Below are positions 1-11,800 of a stretch of DNA of 64,000 nucleotides, piece by piece. Made by a program: the position numbers and the translations under genes. This DNA comes from Oasisia sp. SBJ-2009 (taxonomy: Eukaryota > Annelida > Polychaeta > Sabellida > Siboglinidae): assembly GCA_964017155.1 (NCBI GenBank), contig OZ024858.1, positions 30,750,687 to 30,814,686 of the forward strand. The letters run 5' to 3'. Each line of letters begins with the position of its first letter. The first letter of the stretch is position 1. The notes under the pieces were generated by a model. The model ran no database searches. It was not told the DNA's origin and saw only the letters and a list, made by a program, of their open reading frames with translations.

Positions 1-53
1 GTCGTGAAGATGTAGTATTAGTTTATGAGTGTTTCAGCGTATAATAGTTTTTT

Positions 54-268
54 GTGAGAGTGAGCGTGCGCGTGCGCGTGTGCGCGTGTGTGCGCGTGTG
101 TGCGCGTGTGTGCGCGTGTGTGCGCGTGTGTGCGCGTGTGTGCGCGTGTGTGCGCGTGTGTGCGCGTGCGCGTGCGCATGTGTGCGCGTGCGTGCGCGTG
201 TGTGCGCGTGCGCGTGTGTGCGCGTGCGCGCGTGTGCGCGTGCGCGTGTGCGCGCGTGCGAGCATGTG
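54..268. repeat. GT/GC alternating purine-pyrimidine microsatellite
   Basis: Mixed GTGTGCGC and GTGCGC units form about 210 bp of strictly alternating purine-pyrimidine sequence. Such tracts are classic Z-DNA formers. Long open frames across it on both strands are artefacts of the repeat. Confidence 0.95.
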
Positions 269-295
269 TGTGTTTGCGTGTTGTCCACACATTTT

Positions 296-1583
296 CGCGG
301 CGTCTATGGCGCACAGACACCCAATCGTTGCAATTCCTATATTAATAATTTATGAAGTAGACTGTTCATCACAAGTACATACAAGTAACTGACGGGAATT
401 GGCATGTATTGAGAAACACACTGAGATAACGCCTCTAAAATGACGCCTGCGGCTGTGAGAACGAGACGTGGTGGTGCCACCTGACGGAACATTGTTAATT
501 GAGCGAGCGAGCCAGTCAAAAATAATCTATTTTGTTGTATTTTGGACACATGACCCGCTGCGCAAGAATATTGCTATGAATTGTCAAAAGAATGTTCACT
601 GCCATTATGTAATAATGTAGAAAACACCAGCCACTGCCTTTACACTCTGTTACATGCTAAGTATAAAACTGCTCTTACTTATACTTTATAGTCTTATTTA
701 AGCCTAAGAATATGAGACTCTTGTTTGGTAAGCCGAACTTACTGCCATGGCGGCTGATTCGAGTGCGTCGTGTGGCTGTCACCTTCATTTCACACAAAGG
801 TTATACGTATTAGGCCTATATCTGAATTTAATTCGGCTAGCATCAGTCTGTTTCCACAATGTGGGCTTGGCTCGGAAATTTTGGCGGCAGCATCCCGGTT
901 GATTTGAGAGAACTGAGACAGGATAACTACAGGTGAAGAGACAGACATGTTGTAATTGCATTGATTATACTCCGTAATTCTAGCTTTTCAGATAGGTTAT
1001 TATTGCTGTAAAGTAGAATATCGTCACGAAATGTGTGATAAGTGCTTATAGGGTTAGGAATCTGAAGAGGTCTCGGGGATACAATTAAGCGTAAAATAGT
1101 TGTGGGAGAGGTGTTCGTTGCCCTCACTATTTTGTGATGGGGTGGATATTTTAGTATCATTGTTTTGTGCGACAAAAATGACTCTTTCCAAATATTCAAA
1201 CATATGACAATGTGACTTTGCCTACGAATTGTCAATATTAGCTGTGTAGCGTTCACAATAGAAAGCGGCAGCTCACTGCTAATGTAACGACTTCGTAGGC
1301 AGATTTGCAGATTCGAAACGAAAGGAATCTAAGCTGTTCAAACGCACTGTTAAACATGCAAGGTCGATCGCTTCGATGTGAATACCTGGTCAGACATTAG
1401 TCATCGTGTTTACCGACTGTCGTAAAACACGTCGTAGCACGTACATGACATGCTACATTCATCGTGTTGCATACGTATGCGCTACGTTAAAACGCACTGT
1501 TAACAACACTCGGGCGATCGCTTCAGTGTGAATAGCCTCTCAGAGTCTAGTCCTCATGTTTATTGAACTCCATCAAACATGTC

Positions 1584-1585
<2 letters not shown>
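296..1585. other. Unannotated stretch, no gene recognised
   Basis: Unique-looking AT-rich DNA. Reading both strands I found only short random open frames and no recognisable domain, tRNA or element ends. Confidence 0.5.
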
Positions 1586-2204
<619 letters not shown>

Positions 2205-2586
2205 GGACCTGCAGCCTGGAGACACCATAATGGTCGGCAGCCACAGTGCAGAAGGCGGGACAGCGCCTTGGAATCACGTCGGGATCTGCGTAGGGAAAGG
2301 CGAAGTGGTGGAATTTAGTCGGTCTAACATGAACGACTTCTCAATACGACGCGTCAACCTTGACTCATTCGTCGGTGGCCACCGTTACATGTATCTCGTG
2401 GAATACCGAATCTGGACATATCCTGCAGAAACCATCGTCCAACGGGCATGTGCTGCACTGAACAATCCAGGGCAATATTCAATTAAAGAATATTCAATAT
2501 TTTACAACAATTCCAAACATTTTGCCAGCTACGCGTCCACGAGAAAACGGGGGCAGTTTTATGTTGTCAATCTTCACATCGGTTAA
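2205..2586 (+). CDS. LRAT-domain (PLAAT/HRASLS-like) protein, 3'-terminal exon
   Basis: The frame opens right after a TTTCAG acceptor and runs about 127 codons to TAA at 2584-2586. No ATG precedes the domain, so this is read as a terminal exon or an ATG-less fragment. It starts with DLQPGDTI, the typical opening of LRAT domains. The conserved His lies in WNHVGICVGKGEVVEF (His codon 2275-2277). Further on, YNNSKHF sits where the family has an Asn-Cys-Glu-His-Phe motif, so the nucleophilic Cys is Ser here (codon TCC, 2512-2514). LRAT-fold enzymes are thiol acyltransferases or phospholipases acting on membrane lipids. With Ser this copy may be inactive or non-canonical. No upstream exons were recognised. 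The frame is intact, so it is not an obvious pseudogene. Domain call by eye. Confidence 0.7.
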
Positions 2587-2831
2587 AATCATGTGAGTTG
2601 TGACTAATAACACAATCGCTGCAAGCGACTGGTTCTTCTTCGTAATCAGAGCACCGAATGGCGTGCTTATAGCTTGCGTACTTAGCTTCTCACCGATAAC
2701 ATTATAAACGCTTTCGCCATCCGAGGCTTAGGCTATGGATGACAATATGGTAGGGCTTATTATAAATTATTAGGTTGTGAATTAGTTAGAGAGTAGGTGT
2801 TTATACTAGAGATGAGATAAGGAGTGTTTAT

Positions 2832-3053
<222 letters not shown>

Positions 3054-3130
3054 GGTTGTCAGTTGTTATCTTTAAATATGCTTGGCAGTTGGTGGGAAAC
3101 CACATGTTTATATTTATCAGTAGCAGAGTC

Positions 3131-3275
3131 CGTGTCTTTGTTTTTGTGTATGCTGGGCGAGAATTATGAATTTCATTGGTTAGTTTGAATGTGTTTGAAT
3201 GTGTAGTCAGGCTAGCTATGTCTTTGTATGCTGGGAGACACCCATTGGTTAGTTTGAATGAGTTTGAATGTGTAG
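3131..3275 (+). repeat. Imperfect tandem duplication of about 75 bp
   Basis: Two neighbouring copies share a GTCTTTG-TATGCTGGG block followed by ATTGGTTAGTTTGAATG and a GAATGTGTAG end. The copies lie at about 3131-3207 and 3219-3275, the second being shorter. Confidence 0.75.
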
Positions 3276-3521
3276 TAGAGATATAAGAGAGTGTAAGGGA
3301 AAAGTAAGGGGAGTTGGTTGGCAGGAGCTGAGCCTGCAGGGTGTCTGTCTGTGTGTGGTCACACCCTGTGTCGTAACTGGCTGGACATCTATGTAGATGT
3401 GAGTAGTTCATTGGGTCTTAATTTGAGGATGTAATAAAGTGGATTGTAGTAAGTTAATCTTGTTTGGACTTGTTTGTTAATTGGTACCTTCCCCTTTAGC
3501 TAGCAGAACCGCTACGATAGT

Positions 3522-3825
3522 ATGGCCTGTAGCAATATTATAATTCGAATATATTATGCATTCATATACGGCTGTGATGAAAATGTTGATAAATATTTGA
3601 AAACAGCTGTTTAAATTACCTGGATTGATCAGATGTGAGCCTCCCGCAGACTACGTATCCTCCCTGCATCTGCCATACCCATGTGACTGCCTTAATCTTA
3701 GCCTCTCCTCTGCCTTGTCTCACTTTTGTATTGTAGTGTGGCCTGTAGCAATATTATAATTTGAATATATTATGCATTCAGATTCTGCTGCGATGAAAAT
3801 TTTGATAAATATTTGAAAACAGCTG
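3522..3825 (+). repeat. Direct duplication of about 88 bp
   Basis: Segments 3522-3609 and 3739-3825 are near-identical. Both run from TGGCCTGTAGCAATATTATA to TATTTGAAAACAGCTG, with few substitutions. They are separated by about 130 bp of unrelated sequence. Confidence 0.88.
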
Positions 3826-4905
3826 GCATGTGTGAGTTGAAAGGTACCAGGTTCATAGAATACAGCCAGGCATTGACTACAATGGATGGAAACAAGTGCA
3901 AGAATGTTATATGAAATACTTGCATGATACACAGTACACCTACTGTATTAACATTTTATTTTCATGTTTATTTTTTATTGAAAACAATCATCACCATCAA
4001 TCATCGTGTTATACAAATTTAAATTATTTTGCATAACATATAATAGAAATCAACATTCAGTAATAGTACTGAAATGTGAGTGGCAAAACACTTTGAATAA
4101 TTGTGAAATATAATATAATTCTCCGTTTGACGTTCTGTTACACGAAATAACGGATGCTCCCCCTAAAAATACAACGTTTCTTGCCCGACCGACAAGAGCC
4201 AGTTCCCCATGTCAATTTTATTTTTAATTTCGTCCCTCACGTCATCTATTCTCTCTGAATATGTACTTTCGCAATTACTAAGTTTATTAACAAGATCCTG
4301 CGTAATCAACCGGTACATATCAACACACTTACACAGGTTGTGATGCTGAGCGATATCGATGCCGATGCGATGGCGATGCCGATGCCATGGTCTGGACCAT
4401 GGTGACTGTCAACTCAAACTGGCTTGCCTTGTGAGGCTTGTCAGTGACACTGTCAGACTTATATTTATTATAATCTTACAAGTTAGAGAATCCGCGTCGA
4501 GTCAACGTTCACAAGAGTGAATTAGCCCCCGACTACTCGCTCTTGTTGCTGACTGCGTTAATGCACTTAATGCGTACCTTCATAGAAGAATCGCTGCTTT
4601 TGACTTGCAATCGTAGTCATGACGCGCAAAAGCACGTGCGATTTGTTATTGTGCCGTAGTAAGTCGATCTCGCATAAAACACGTGACCCAAAAAGCACAG
4701 GGCGTCGGCAGTTGCTGATTGTTTCTCCAGTTATACCCGATGTAACGGCGATTCTTTTTTTACAATTATAAAATGAAAAGTACGCATTTAAAAAATTAAC
4801 TGACTGTGCATACAAGTTAATCTATTAACACATTACACATCTGGTAATAAAAGAACCGGTTTGGCGATTAGCAAACGAGTGGATTGAGTACCTTTAATAA
4901 ACGTC
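3826..4905. other. Unannotated stretch, no gene recognised
   Basis: Mostly AT-rich. A short run of GATGCCGATGCGATGGCGATGC-like hexamers lies near 4358-4393. An 82-codon minus-strand open frame at 4567-4815 has no motif I recognise and was not called. Confidence 0.5.
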
Positions 4906-4909
4906 TTGT

Positions 4910-5917
4910 GTCATCTCTGGAGAGATATATCGAGACAGACCTTGAATAGAATGCTTTATTGTTTTCATTGGTCTATGTTCTTTGTAACATCTTATTGATT
5001 TTGTATTCAAGAATATTGTGACTGGATTGAATACTAGGTTCGCTTCCGTGAAGGGTAATGCCATGGTGCGCATAGGCTTTCCCTTCTTCCGTGAGTAAAT
5101 CCTATAATGTGCCCCACTCGTGGTTCCTAGTGACTGGCCATACATGGTTGCGACGACTCTTTGACCTGTTTCCATGAGGCCTGAATGTGTGGCATCTTCT
5201 TCACCCAGCATCTGAAGCAACTCAGGAAAATCACCTACCTTGAGAGTATTCAGTGCACTGATTTTACCCTAACTAAATGGGTAGGACACAGTGTCGCGTC
5301 CACTAAGAACATGCATCCCCATTAGCTGCAAACACTTAGGACCCAGTTCGGTACAGGTCGCGTTGATGTCCACAACCACTCCATTCCAGCTCTGCATCTG
5401 CTCACCACAAATACAATGCCACTACATTTTTTAGACTCAATAAACTAACATCACCAAGACATCAGAATCATCACTGAGGATTCTGCTTATATCCTTACCA
5501 AAATCTGCAGCTTTAGCATGTATGATATATCATAGTGCCACCAGTCTCGTCATGTGTAAATGCACCATCATCTGGACTGTCCATTGTTACATCAAGAGCG
5601 ACGTTGAATAAGGACAGAACCCTTGAGACCTCTCGCTTGTTGTGCTTGTTCTTGCGAACAGCATCCCGATTGTTGGTGGTCAGGTTATAATCTGTGGAAT
5701 CCTCACCTGCACGTCGCATTCTTTCCTTATCTGTAGCTGACAGATCGTCACACCTGTCGAAGACTAGAACCTGTTCTTTATCAGCAGAGTAGCAGGATAG
5801 ACGGTGCTTGATATTTTTACTGCGTAACTTGCCCGCGGCACGTACCACTGATCGACAGGCTTGGGTACATGTATTGGGCTGCCATCTGGCGAATAGCACT
5901 AACATTACGCTATCCAA
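4910..5917 (-). pseudogene. Relic of a high-copy XPG/PIN-nuclease-like gene
   Basis: Minus-strand coding similarity is spread over several frames. From 5917 down there is a frame with DRCDDLSATDKERMRRAGEDS and DSPDDGAFTHDETGG. After a frame change near 5515 comes ISRILSDDSDVLVMLVY. Then a segment with VVVDINATCTELGPKCLQLM and MHVLSGRDTVSYPF, and finally LGEEDATHSGLMETGQ to KKGKPMRTMALPFTEANL. There is a TGA at 5438-5440 and a TAG at 5269-5271. The D-D-x-D run and the later L-S-G-x-D-T segment recall the acidic and helix-hairpin parts of XPG/FEN1-like nucleases. I recall this protein as a multi-copy, transposon-like gene in marine invertebrates, not verified. The copy is clearly broken. Confidence 0.65.
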
Positions 5918-6229
5918 CGGCCGATCAACGTTTGCGTAGTGTGGCCTTCATCTCGGTGTATTGCAATGATTATAAACTAATGAAACTATTCAGACTTACT
6001 CAGCAAACTTGAGCCGTTTTGTACACGAGTGACCTGAGTTTATTGTCCGAAGCGGTTCTTTCCAGATGAGGCCGGAAAATGCGGGCTACCAAAAACATGG
6101 CATGGGACTGCAGGCCTGAACTAATACCAGGATGTATTATTTGGAAAGGCTTAATTCCCGATTTCATAGCTCAACTTTGTTATTTTATCATTGATATATC
6201 GCTGTAATACAGCGTACCATTACGAAGTA
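5918..6229. other. Unannotated stretch
   Basis: Nothing recognisable on either strand. It may include the 5' side of the decayed minus-strand gene ending at 5917. Confidence 0.4.
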
Positions 6230-6233
6230 AGTG

Positions 6234-6321
<88 letters not shown>

Positions 6322-6323
6322 TG
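6230..6323. repeat. (GT)n-(TGCG)n microsatellite
   Basis: A short GT run passes into about 80 bp of uninterrupted TGCG tetranucleotides. Confidence 0.97.
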
Positions 6324-6780
6324 TGGTGACTTGGCCGGCTTTTGAATGTTATCCGTGTGGGGCTAAACAATGCTGCCATCTCACGGATATTGGGTAATCC
6401 TGCCTAATTCATATTTATATTATATATTTTATACTACACATATTTATTTTTGTGTTAGTATAAATTTATTTTTGAATAGTTTTTTTATAATACATACTGA
6501 ATAGTTTTTATAACCGTTAGTTAGCTTGTCAATTACTCATCCGTGACTTGGTAAATTATACTGTTTAATTATATTGTGTTACGCAGTTATGTAGTTAAAC
6601 TCTCGATCAGTCAATTTAAGCCTTCGCTATCCGAAGTTTCGGCTTTTGATGACAACGTGATTAAAGTGTTAGTCACATTAGGGTATCTAATTATTTCTTA
6701 TTGTGTTCACGTGTCTGTTGTGTTCTTGATAATACCCTGACTGTGTTTAACGTTCCAGAATAAACTGACTCGATTGAGTA
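6324..6780. other. Unannotated AT-rich stretch
   Basis: No gene seen. At 6622-6655 it contains a motif (TTCGCTATCCGAAG, then GATGACAA) that resembles one at 2711-2745. It may be a small dispersed repeat. Confidence 0.35.
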
Positions 6781-7344
6781 CTATGTTCTGTCTGCCGGTG
6801 GCATGGATGTTATATGTTCTCTCTGCCGGTGGCATGGATGTTCTGTGTTCTGTCTGCCGGTGGCAGGGATGTTCTATGTTCTTTCTGCTGGTGACAGGGA
6901 TGTTCTATATTCTGTCTGCCGGTGGCAGGGATGTTCTATGTTCTCTCTGCCGGTGGCACGGATGTTCTATGTTTTCTCTGCTGGTGGCAGGAATGTTCTA
7001 TGTTCTCTCTAGCCGGTGGCAGGGATGTTCTATGTTCTCTCTACCGGTGGCAGGGATGTTCTGCGATCTCTCTGCCGGTGGTAGGGTTGTTCTATGTTCT
7101 CTCTGTCGCTGGCAGGGATGTTCTATGTTCTCTCTGCCGGTGGCAGGGATGTTCAGCGATCTCTCTGCCTGTAGTAGGGATGTTCTATGTTCTCTCTGTC
7201 GGTGGGAGGGATGTTCTATGTTCTCTCTGCCGGTGACAGGGATGTTCTACGATCTCTCTGCCGGTGGTAGGGATGTTCTATGTTCTCTCTGCCGGTGGCA
7301 GGGATGTTCTATGTTCTCTCTGCCGGTGGCAGGGATGTTCTATG
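6781..7344 (+). repeat. 31-bp minisatellite, about 18 copies
   Basis: Each unit contains GTTCTATGTTCTCTC followed by TGCCGGTGGCAGGGAT. Copies diverge by point changes (GCGATCTC for ATGTTCTC, GGTAGG for GGCAGG), which suggests an old array. Open frames through it come from the lack of stops in the unit. Confidence 0.95.
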
Positions 7345-8400
7345 TGGTGTTTCTCGTTGCCCACAAAAACCAACACTACGGCAATGTCGTACGCATGAAT
7401 ATATGAATATTTCACATACGATAACGCGGCATCGTATGTACATTAAAATCCTAACCGTACAGGATATTACTAGGAAATCGATCTTACTGAAGTAGTTACT
7501 TAGACACTTAGTTCGTCCTATTCCTTTCGGGACATCGAACGATGAGACTTCCGCCACCTGGACCGATCTTTTCCAATGTTTTTGACTTCATATTCGACTT
7601 GATTTCTATTTCTGTCAAACTTTCTTCAAATGTCTAGCGCCAGGTCTTAGTTGGGCTTCTTCTGTCTCTACTGCCACCTCCAGGCACCCACTCCATCGCA
7701 ACATGTGCTATCCGATCTCTTGATAAACGTAGCATACATGTCCGACACTTGACGATGTCACGTATCGACGCCGACAATCGATCACGAAGAAACGGCTTCA
7801 TCAGTAATCGTGAATTGTATAAGGACGCATCCCCGTGTAGTAAGTAATATGTTCGTCACATTGACCCAAAAACCCCGTGGGGTGCTAGCTAGCTGAATGT
7901 TCCCCCATCTCTGACAGATCATGTGGAGCAAGTGGGGTCTGGGGCACGTCCCCCCGATATCTACAATTTGCCCGTACTACATAAGGGTGACGTGCCCCTT
8001 GGACCATTTTAATGTATACCCAGCGAGCCTAGTACAATCATTTGACTTGAAAGTACGAGAAGCCAGGCCAGGCCGACAGAACAGAGGAGCAGTTGTGAAA
8101 TTGAAGAAGGGGTAGTCTATAGGCAGCACACATGTCCAACGGCAACCCTTATAAATCCTAGCTCCATCTCTTCCGATGGCATAGATCGTGTGCTGATAAC
8201 GGTGTTGAAACGGAAATTTCGACGGCCAGAAAACTTCACCAGCATCGTCCGAGTGGACAGCTGGAGTGTATGTTTTTTTTTACAGCAAATTAAAGGTGTT
8301 TTTTCGAGCCACAAGGGGGCCTACGGCTAGTAGATGTTTAGTACCTCCGCCTCTGACGAACTAACTAGATTTATGTTGCTTCAAAGGGAAAGGTCACAAC
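7345..8400. other. Region upstream of gene 1, no gene recognised
   Basis: Mixed-composition DNA without recognisable coding exons on either strand. CpG density rises towards 8400. Confidence 0.45.
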
Positions 8401-8696
8401 TGAATGAAGGGTGTTCCCCCACCACGGGTGCTCACTGCTTACCACAGCGCTTAGTCACTCTAACTCGGGCATGTGGGTCTCGCGCTCTATTATCTAAGTG
8501 CACACTTGGCGTACACGGCCTGGCGCGTGCCGCAGTGAACGCCCCGGCGTCCGTTCGGTCGCTTACGGTAGCGCGGAATGTGTCTGACGCTGTCCGGGAT
8601 CGCGCGCCGCAGACTACGCGGGTTTACGTCACTGGCACCGGAGTCGACTCGTCCTCTCGACTTCTCGCGGGCTCAGACTAGAGTCAGACGGCAGCG
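8401..8696 (+). promoter_or_regulatory. CpG-rich 5' region / putative 5' UTR of gene 1
   Basis: A sharp rise in CpG dinucleotides (runs such as GATCGCGCGCCGCAG and GGTCGCTTACGGTAGCGCGG) directly precedes the ATG at 8697. Gene 2 has a similar CpG-rich stretch in the same position. No TATA box was recognised. The transcription start cannot be fixed from sequence. A 115-codon open frame starting at 8334 in this stretch is most likely a by-product of GC content. Confidence 0.55.
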
Positions 8697-8813
8697 ATGA
8701 ACCCAGAGGCACAGACGCTGAGGATTGTCCTCCAAAAGGAGGCGCCCGGCCAGTCATGGGGGTTCCGTATGCAGGGTGGCTGCGATTTCACGACCCCGCT
8801 CTCAGTGCAGATG
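8697..8813 (+). CDS. Zasp-like: Gene 1 exon 1: start and first half of PDZ
   Basis: ATG at 8697-8699 is the first codon of a 39-residue exon (MNPEAQTLRIVLQKEAPGQ, then SWGFRMQGG). The tryptophan-bearing carboxylate-binding loop is diagnostic of ALP/Enigma PDZ domains. The exon ends at CAGATG|GTGAGT, phase 0, where PDZ exons of this family are often split. The CpG-rich leader supports this ATG as the real start. Confidence 0.92.
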
Positions 8814-11800
8814 GTGAGTAGCGAAGCGCGACGACCTGTCGTCTGCCCCCGTCGGTCGACGGCGTGAGTCGAGTGACAGACGGTTGACGCATTGGCAGCG
8901 CGTGCCGTGCGCTGGTGTTACTTCGGATTACAGCAGCGGCACTTTGTATATGGAACAGAGCAATCTACTTAGCCAGGGTCCTTGTTTTGACCGGCCGATA
9001 ACACTTAGAAGGTGTCTCCACGGTGTCTAAGTCCGGCTGCCAGTCAATGTACTCATCGCGTAACCATTAAAACTACACAGAGTCCGCAACGTCCGGACCT
9101 CTTGTTTAGCAAGTTTGCCACGTATTTCGATGTACCCGTTGTAGTGCAAGGCCCATGCTTTGTGGACCGCAGTCTGGCGGTCTGCCATCCAAATATGGTA
9201 TGACAGCCAGCGCCTTACTTCGACGTAAAAACGACGTTAAAGACTGGTCCGTATCATTACTAACCAGATTACATACGCATGAAACAATCCAACTAAAACA
9301 CTAATTTCTGTAGAATAAAAACTAAACACGCAGTGTCTATCATGGAAAGGTAAGGCCAAGGGGTGTTGTTTTACTTTTTTAACCCCGGCAGGGGGAAGGG
9401 GGTGATGTAGAGAGTCTGTCAGAAGAGCAGTTTGTGGATATTTTGATACCCCAGGTTAAGGGACACTTGTTTTGCGAGAGTTATACCGGTGGTGTGCAGT
9501 TGAACAATTTTTTGGAGCTAGCCTTCATTAACAGACAAAAAGTCGCCACAGAAATCACCCTGCTGTAGGCATGATATCTCAATCATGCACGGTCTGTTCA
9601 AGTATAACACTCAACCTCCTGACGTCATCACTACCAAGGGGCGCTGCAGATTACCTTAGTAACTTCTGGTAGGGGAGAGTGACATATATTGGACCAGTAT
9701 ATATGTTGGACCACCTTTTATCATGTACATGTAAAGCGCCCTGAATAGTTTTAAAGCTAGATTTGGTGCTATATAAGTTTATTTTATTTATTTTTAAAAA
9801 AGCTGTTCAAAGGTAAGTTTTCACTGTTACCCAGTCTTCTCGCTAGAATCAATGATCTGGTTTTGGGTCAGTCGTGTACAAAAAAAGTGTTTATAGGTTT
9901 TCTAGGTTCTTGCGGAAACTAGGCCAATGTACAACTGATCCACCTAACCCCTATGCATTGCGATACTGGACAAGTGAGGATGACCTCACCCAGGGATCTT
10001 GAATGTCATCCATGTGTCTGTCCTGCCCATGGATTCCACTTACCACAAACTATCCAGATCCCTGGGTGAATAAATGCAGGTACAAAATGTTGTGTTTATT
10101 TTGGAAGAATTTCAAGGACAATGCACCATCAAAAGTTAGCAAGTGCTGCATGGTAACATTTAAATTTAAATATCTAAACATGTGTTAATTAATGCAATAA
10201 ATCATTCAGAATGTATATGGTTATTATTATTTAATTCTGAGTGATTTACTGCATTATTATTAACAAAACCTAAAACTCTTCCTAGCAATTGTTTGATTGA
10301 ACCAATTTAACACTGAACAGCGTAACAGTTTTCAATTTTAAAACAATTTAACCAAAATAGAAATACCAGATATATGTTTAATAATACTATATAATAAAGC
10401 TATATGAATATGCTATTGTGTTCATTTCTTGAGTTTTCCTGCAGGCTATCTGAGAAATCATGTGCATGAAATAAACTTATACAACACCCAGAGATCACAG
10501 TGATAATTTCTTAATGACTCAGTTAAAGCCCACTAGCCAGCTGCTGCTGTATGATGGGTTAACATTAACCTTACTCTACTGGTGTAAGTTTCTCGGTTTG
10601 GCCACAGGTGCATCCTGTCCCTGGACATGAGAAGGTCAGCTGTGTATTTATGAGTTTAGTGAGATCAGGCGAGGTGAGATGAGGTTTACTCAGTATGAAT
10701 GCTTTCACCTCCGACATGTTCCATCTGCAGTAGTGTTAAGTCGATGATTGTGTTTATGTAGTATGTCCTTATGTCAAGAAGCCAGCTATGAGATGAATTA
10801 TGGATAGATATTAGCATGAAATGGGATGAGTCACTTGTATTTTAATTTGTCTCAACTTCACCTGGGGAATGGGAATGACACAACATCTAAGCAATAATTT
10901 GCTGATAGTGTTTTTTGCTTTTGAATATATTGGTTACGTTTGACATAGTTAGCAGGTGCGACGTTAAAATAAACATTCCTACACTGTTTCAAGCTTACAG
11001 AACACAATATCGCAGTCAAGGTTTATTCTGTATATTGACTTATTTATTTATTGGGAATGTCAGTATACCTACTATACATATTATTCTTGCATTGAAAACA
11101 GTTTAGATGAATAAATGTAACAATGAGAGAAACACCTTTACGTGAAATTGCTACACCAGTTTCTCCTCAAGAGAGGCACTGACCACTGTCCACTGACCAC
11201 TGACCACAGGCTGTTATCAGTTTATAAGGTGAACCACAGACTCTGCATCTGTTATTTGGCCATGGGAAGATGGGGAAAGGGGGCCATGTGGCCATAACAT
11301 CCCACAGATGTTGCAATGGTGCATTGTGGGTAGTCCAGTCATTCACACACTATTAAGTTTCATTGCTCACACACACTGCTAACGATGTTAAATGTGATCT
11401 GCAATCCTGACATTTATGGGAATGTCAAAGTGTTTCTGGAGAGGTAGGCTTTTCTAGCTGACAAAACACATTGAATTACATTTTATGTTTTTGGGGAGCT
11501 ATTTTTCCCAAGCAAGAATTAAACATTTTGTTTAAACTATGTGTGGAGGATCGAATTTAAACTAAAATGCAACAAATGCCATCTGTAATTTATACATTAA
11601 ATTGCGATATATCCATTTCAGCCAAAAAACACTACAAAATGCAATCTTCATTGCACATCTGTCTGTTGTGTGTATTAATGGATGTTACTGCAAGTACATC
11701 AGATTTGAAAACAATGACATGGATATATCATGACGTTTTTTATTACCAAATCATTTAATATCACATGTTATATACAAAATTATGTAAATGTTTCAGTAAT

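Noticed and set aside
4567..4815. 82-codon minus-strand frame
   Set aside because: No recognisable motif and no continuity with the nuclease-like relic at higher coordinates.
8334..8681. 115-codon frame overlapping gene 1's CpG-rich leader
   Set aside because: It ends before the PDZ start, shows no domain, and is expected by chance in GC-rich DNA.
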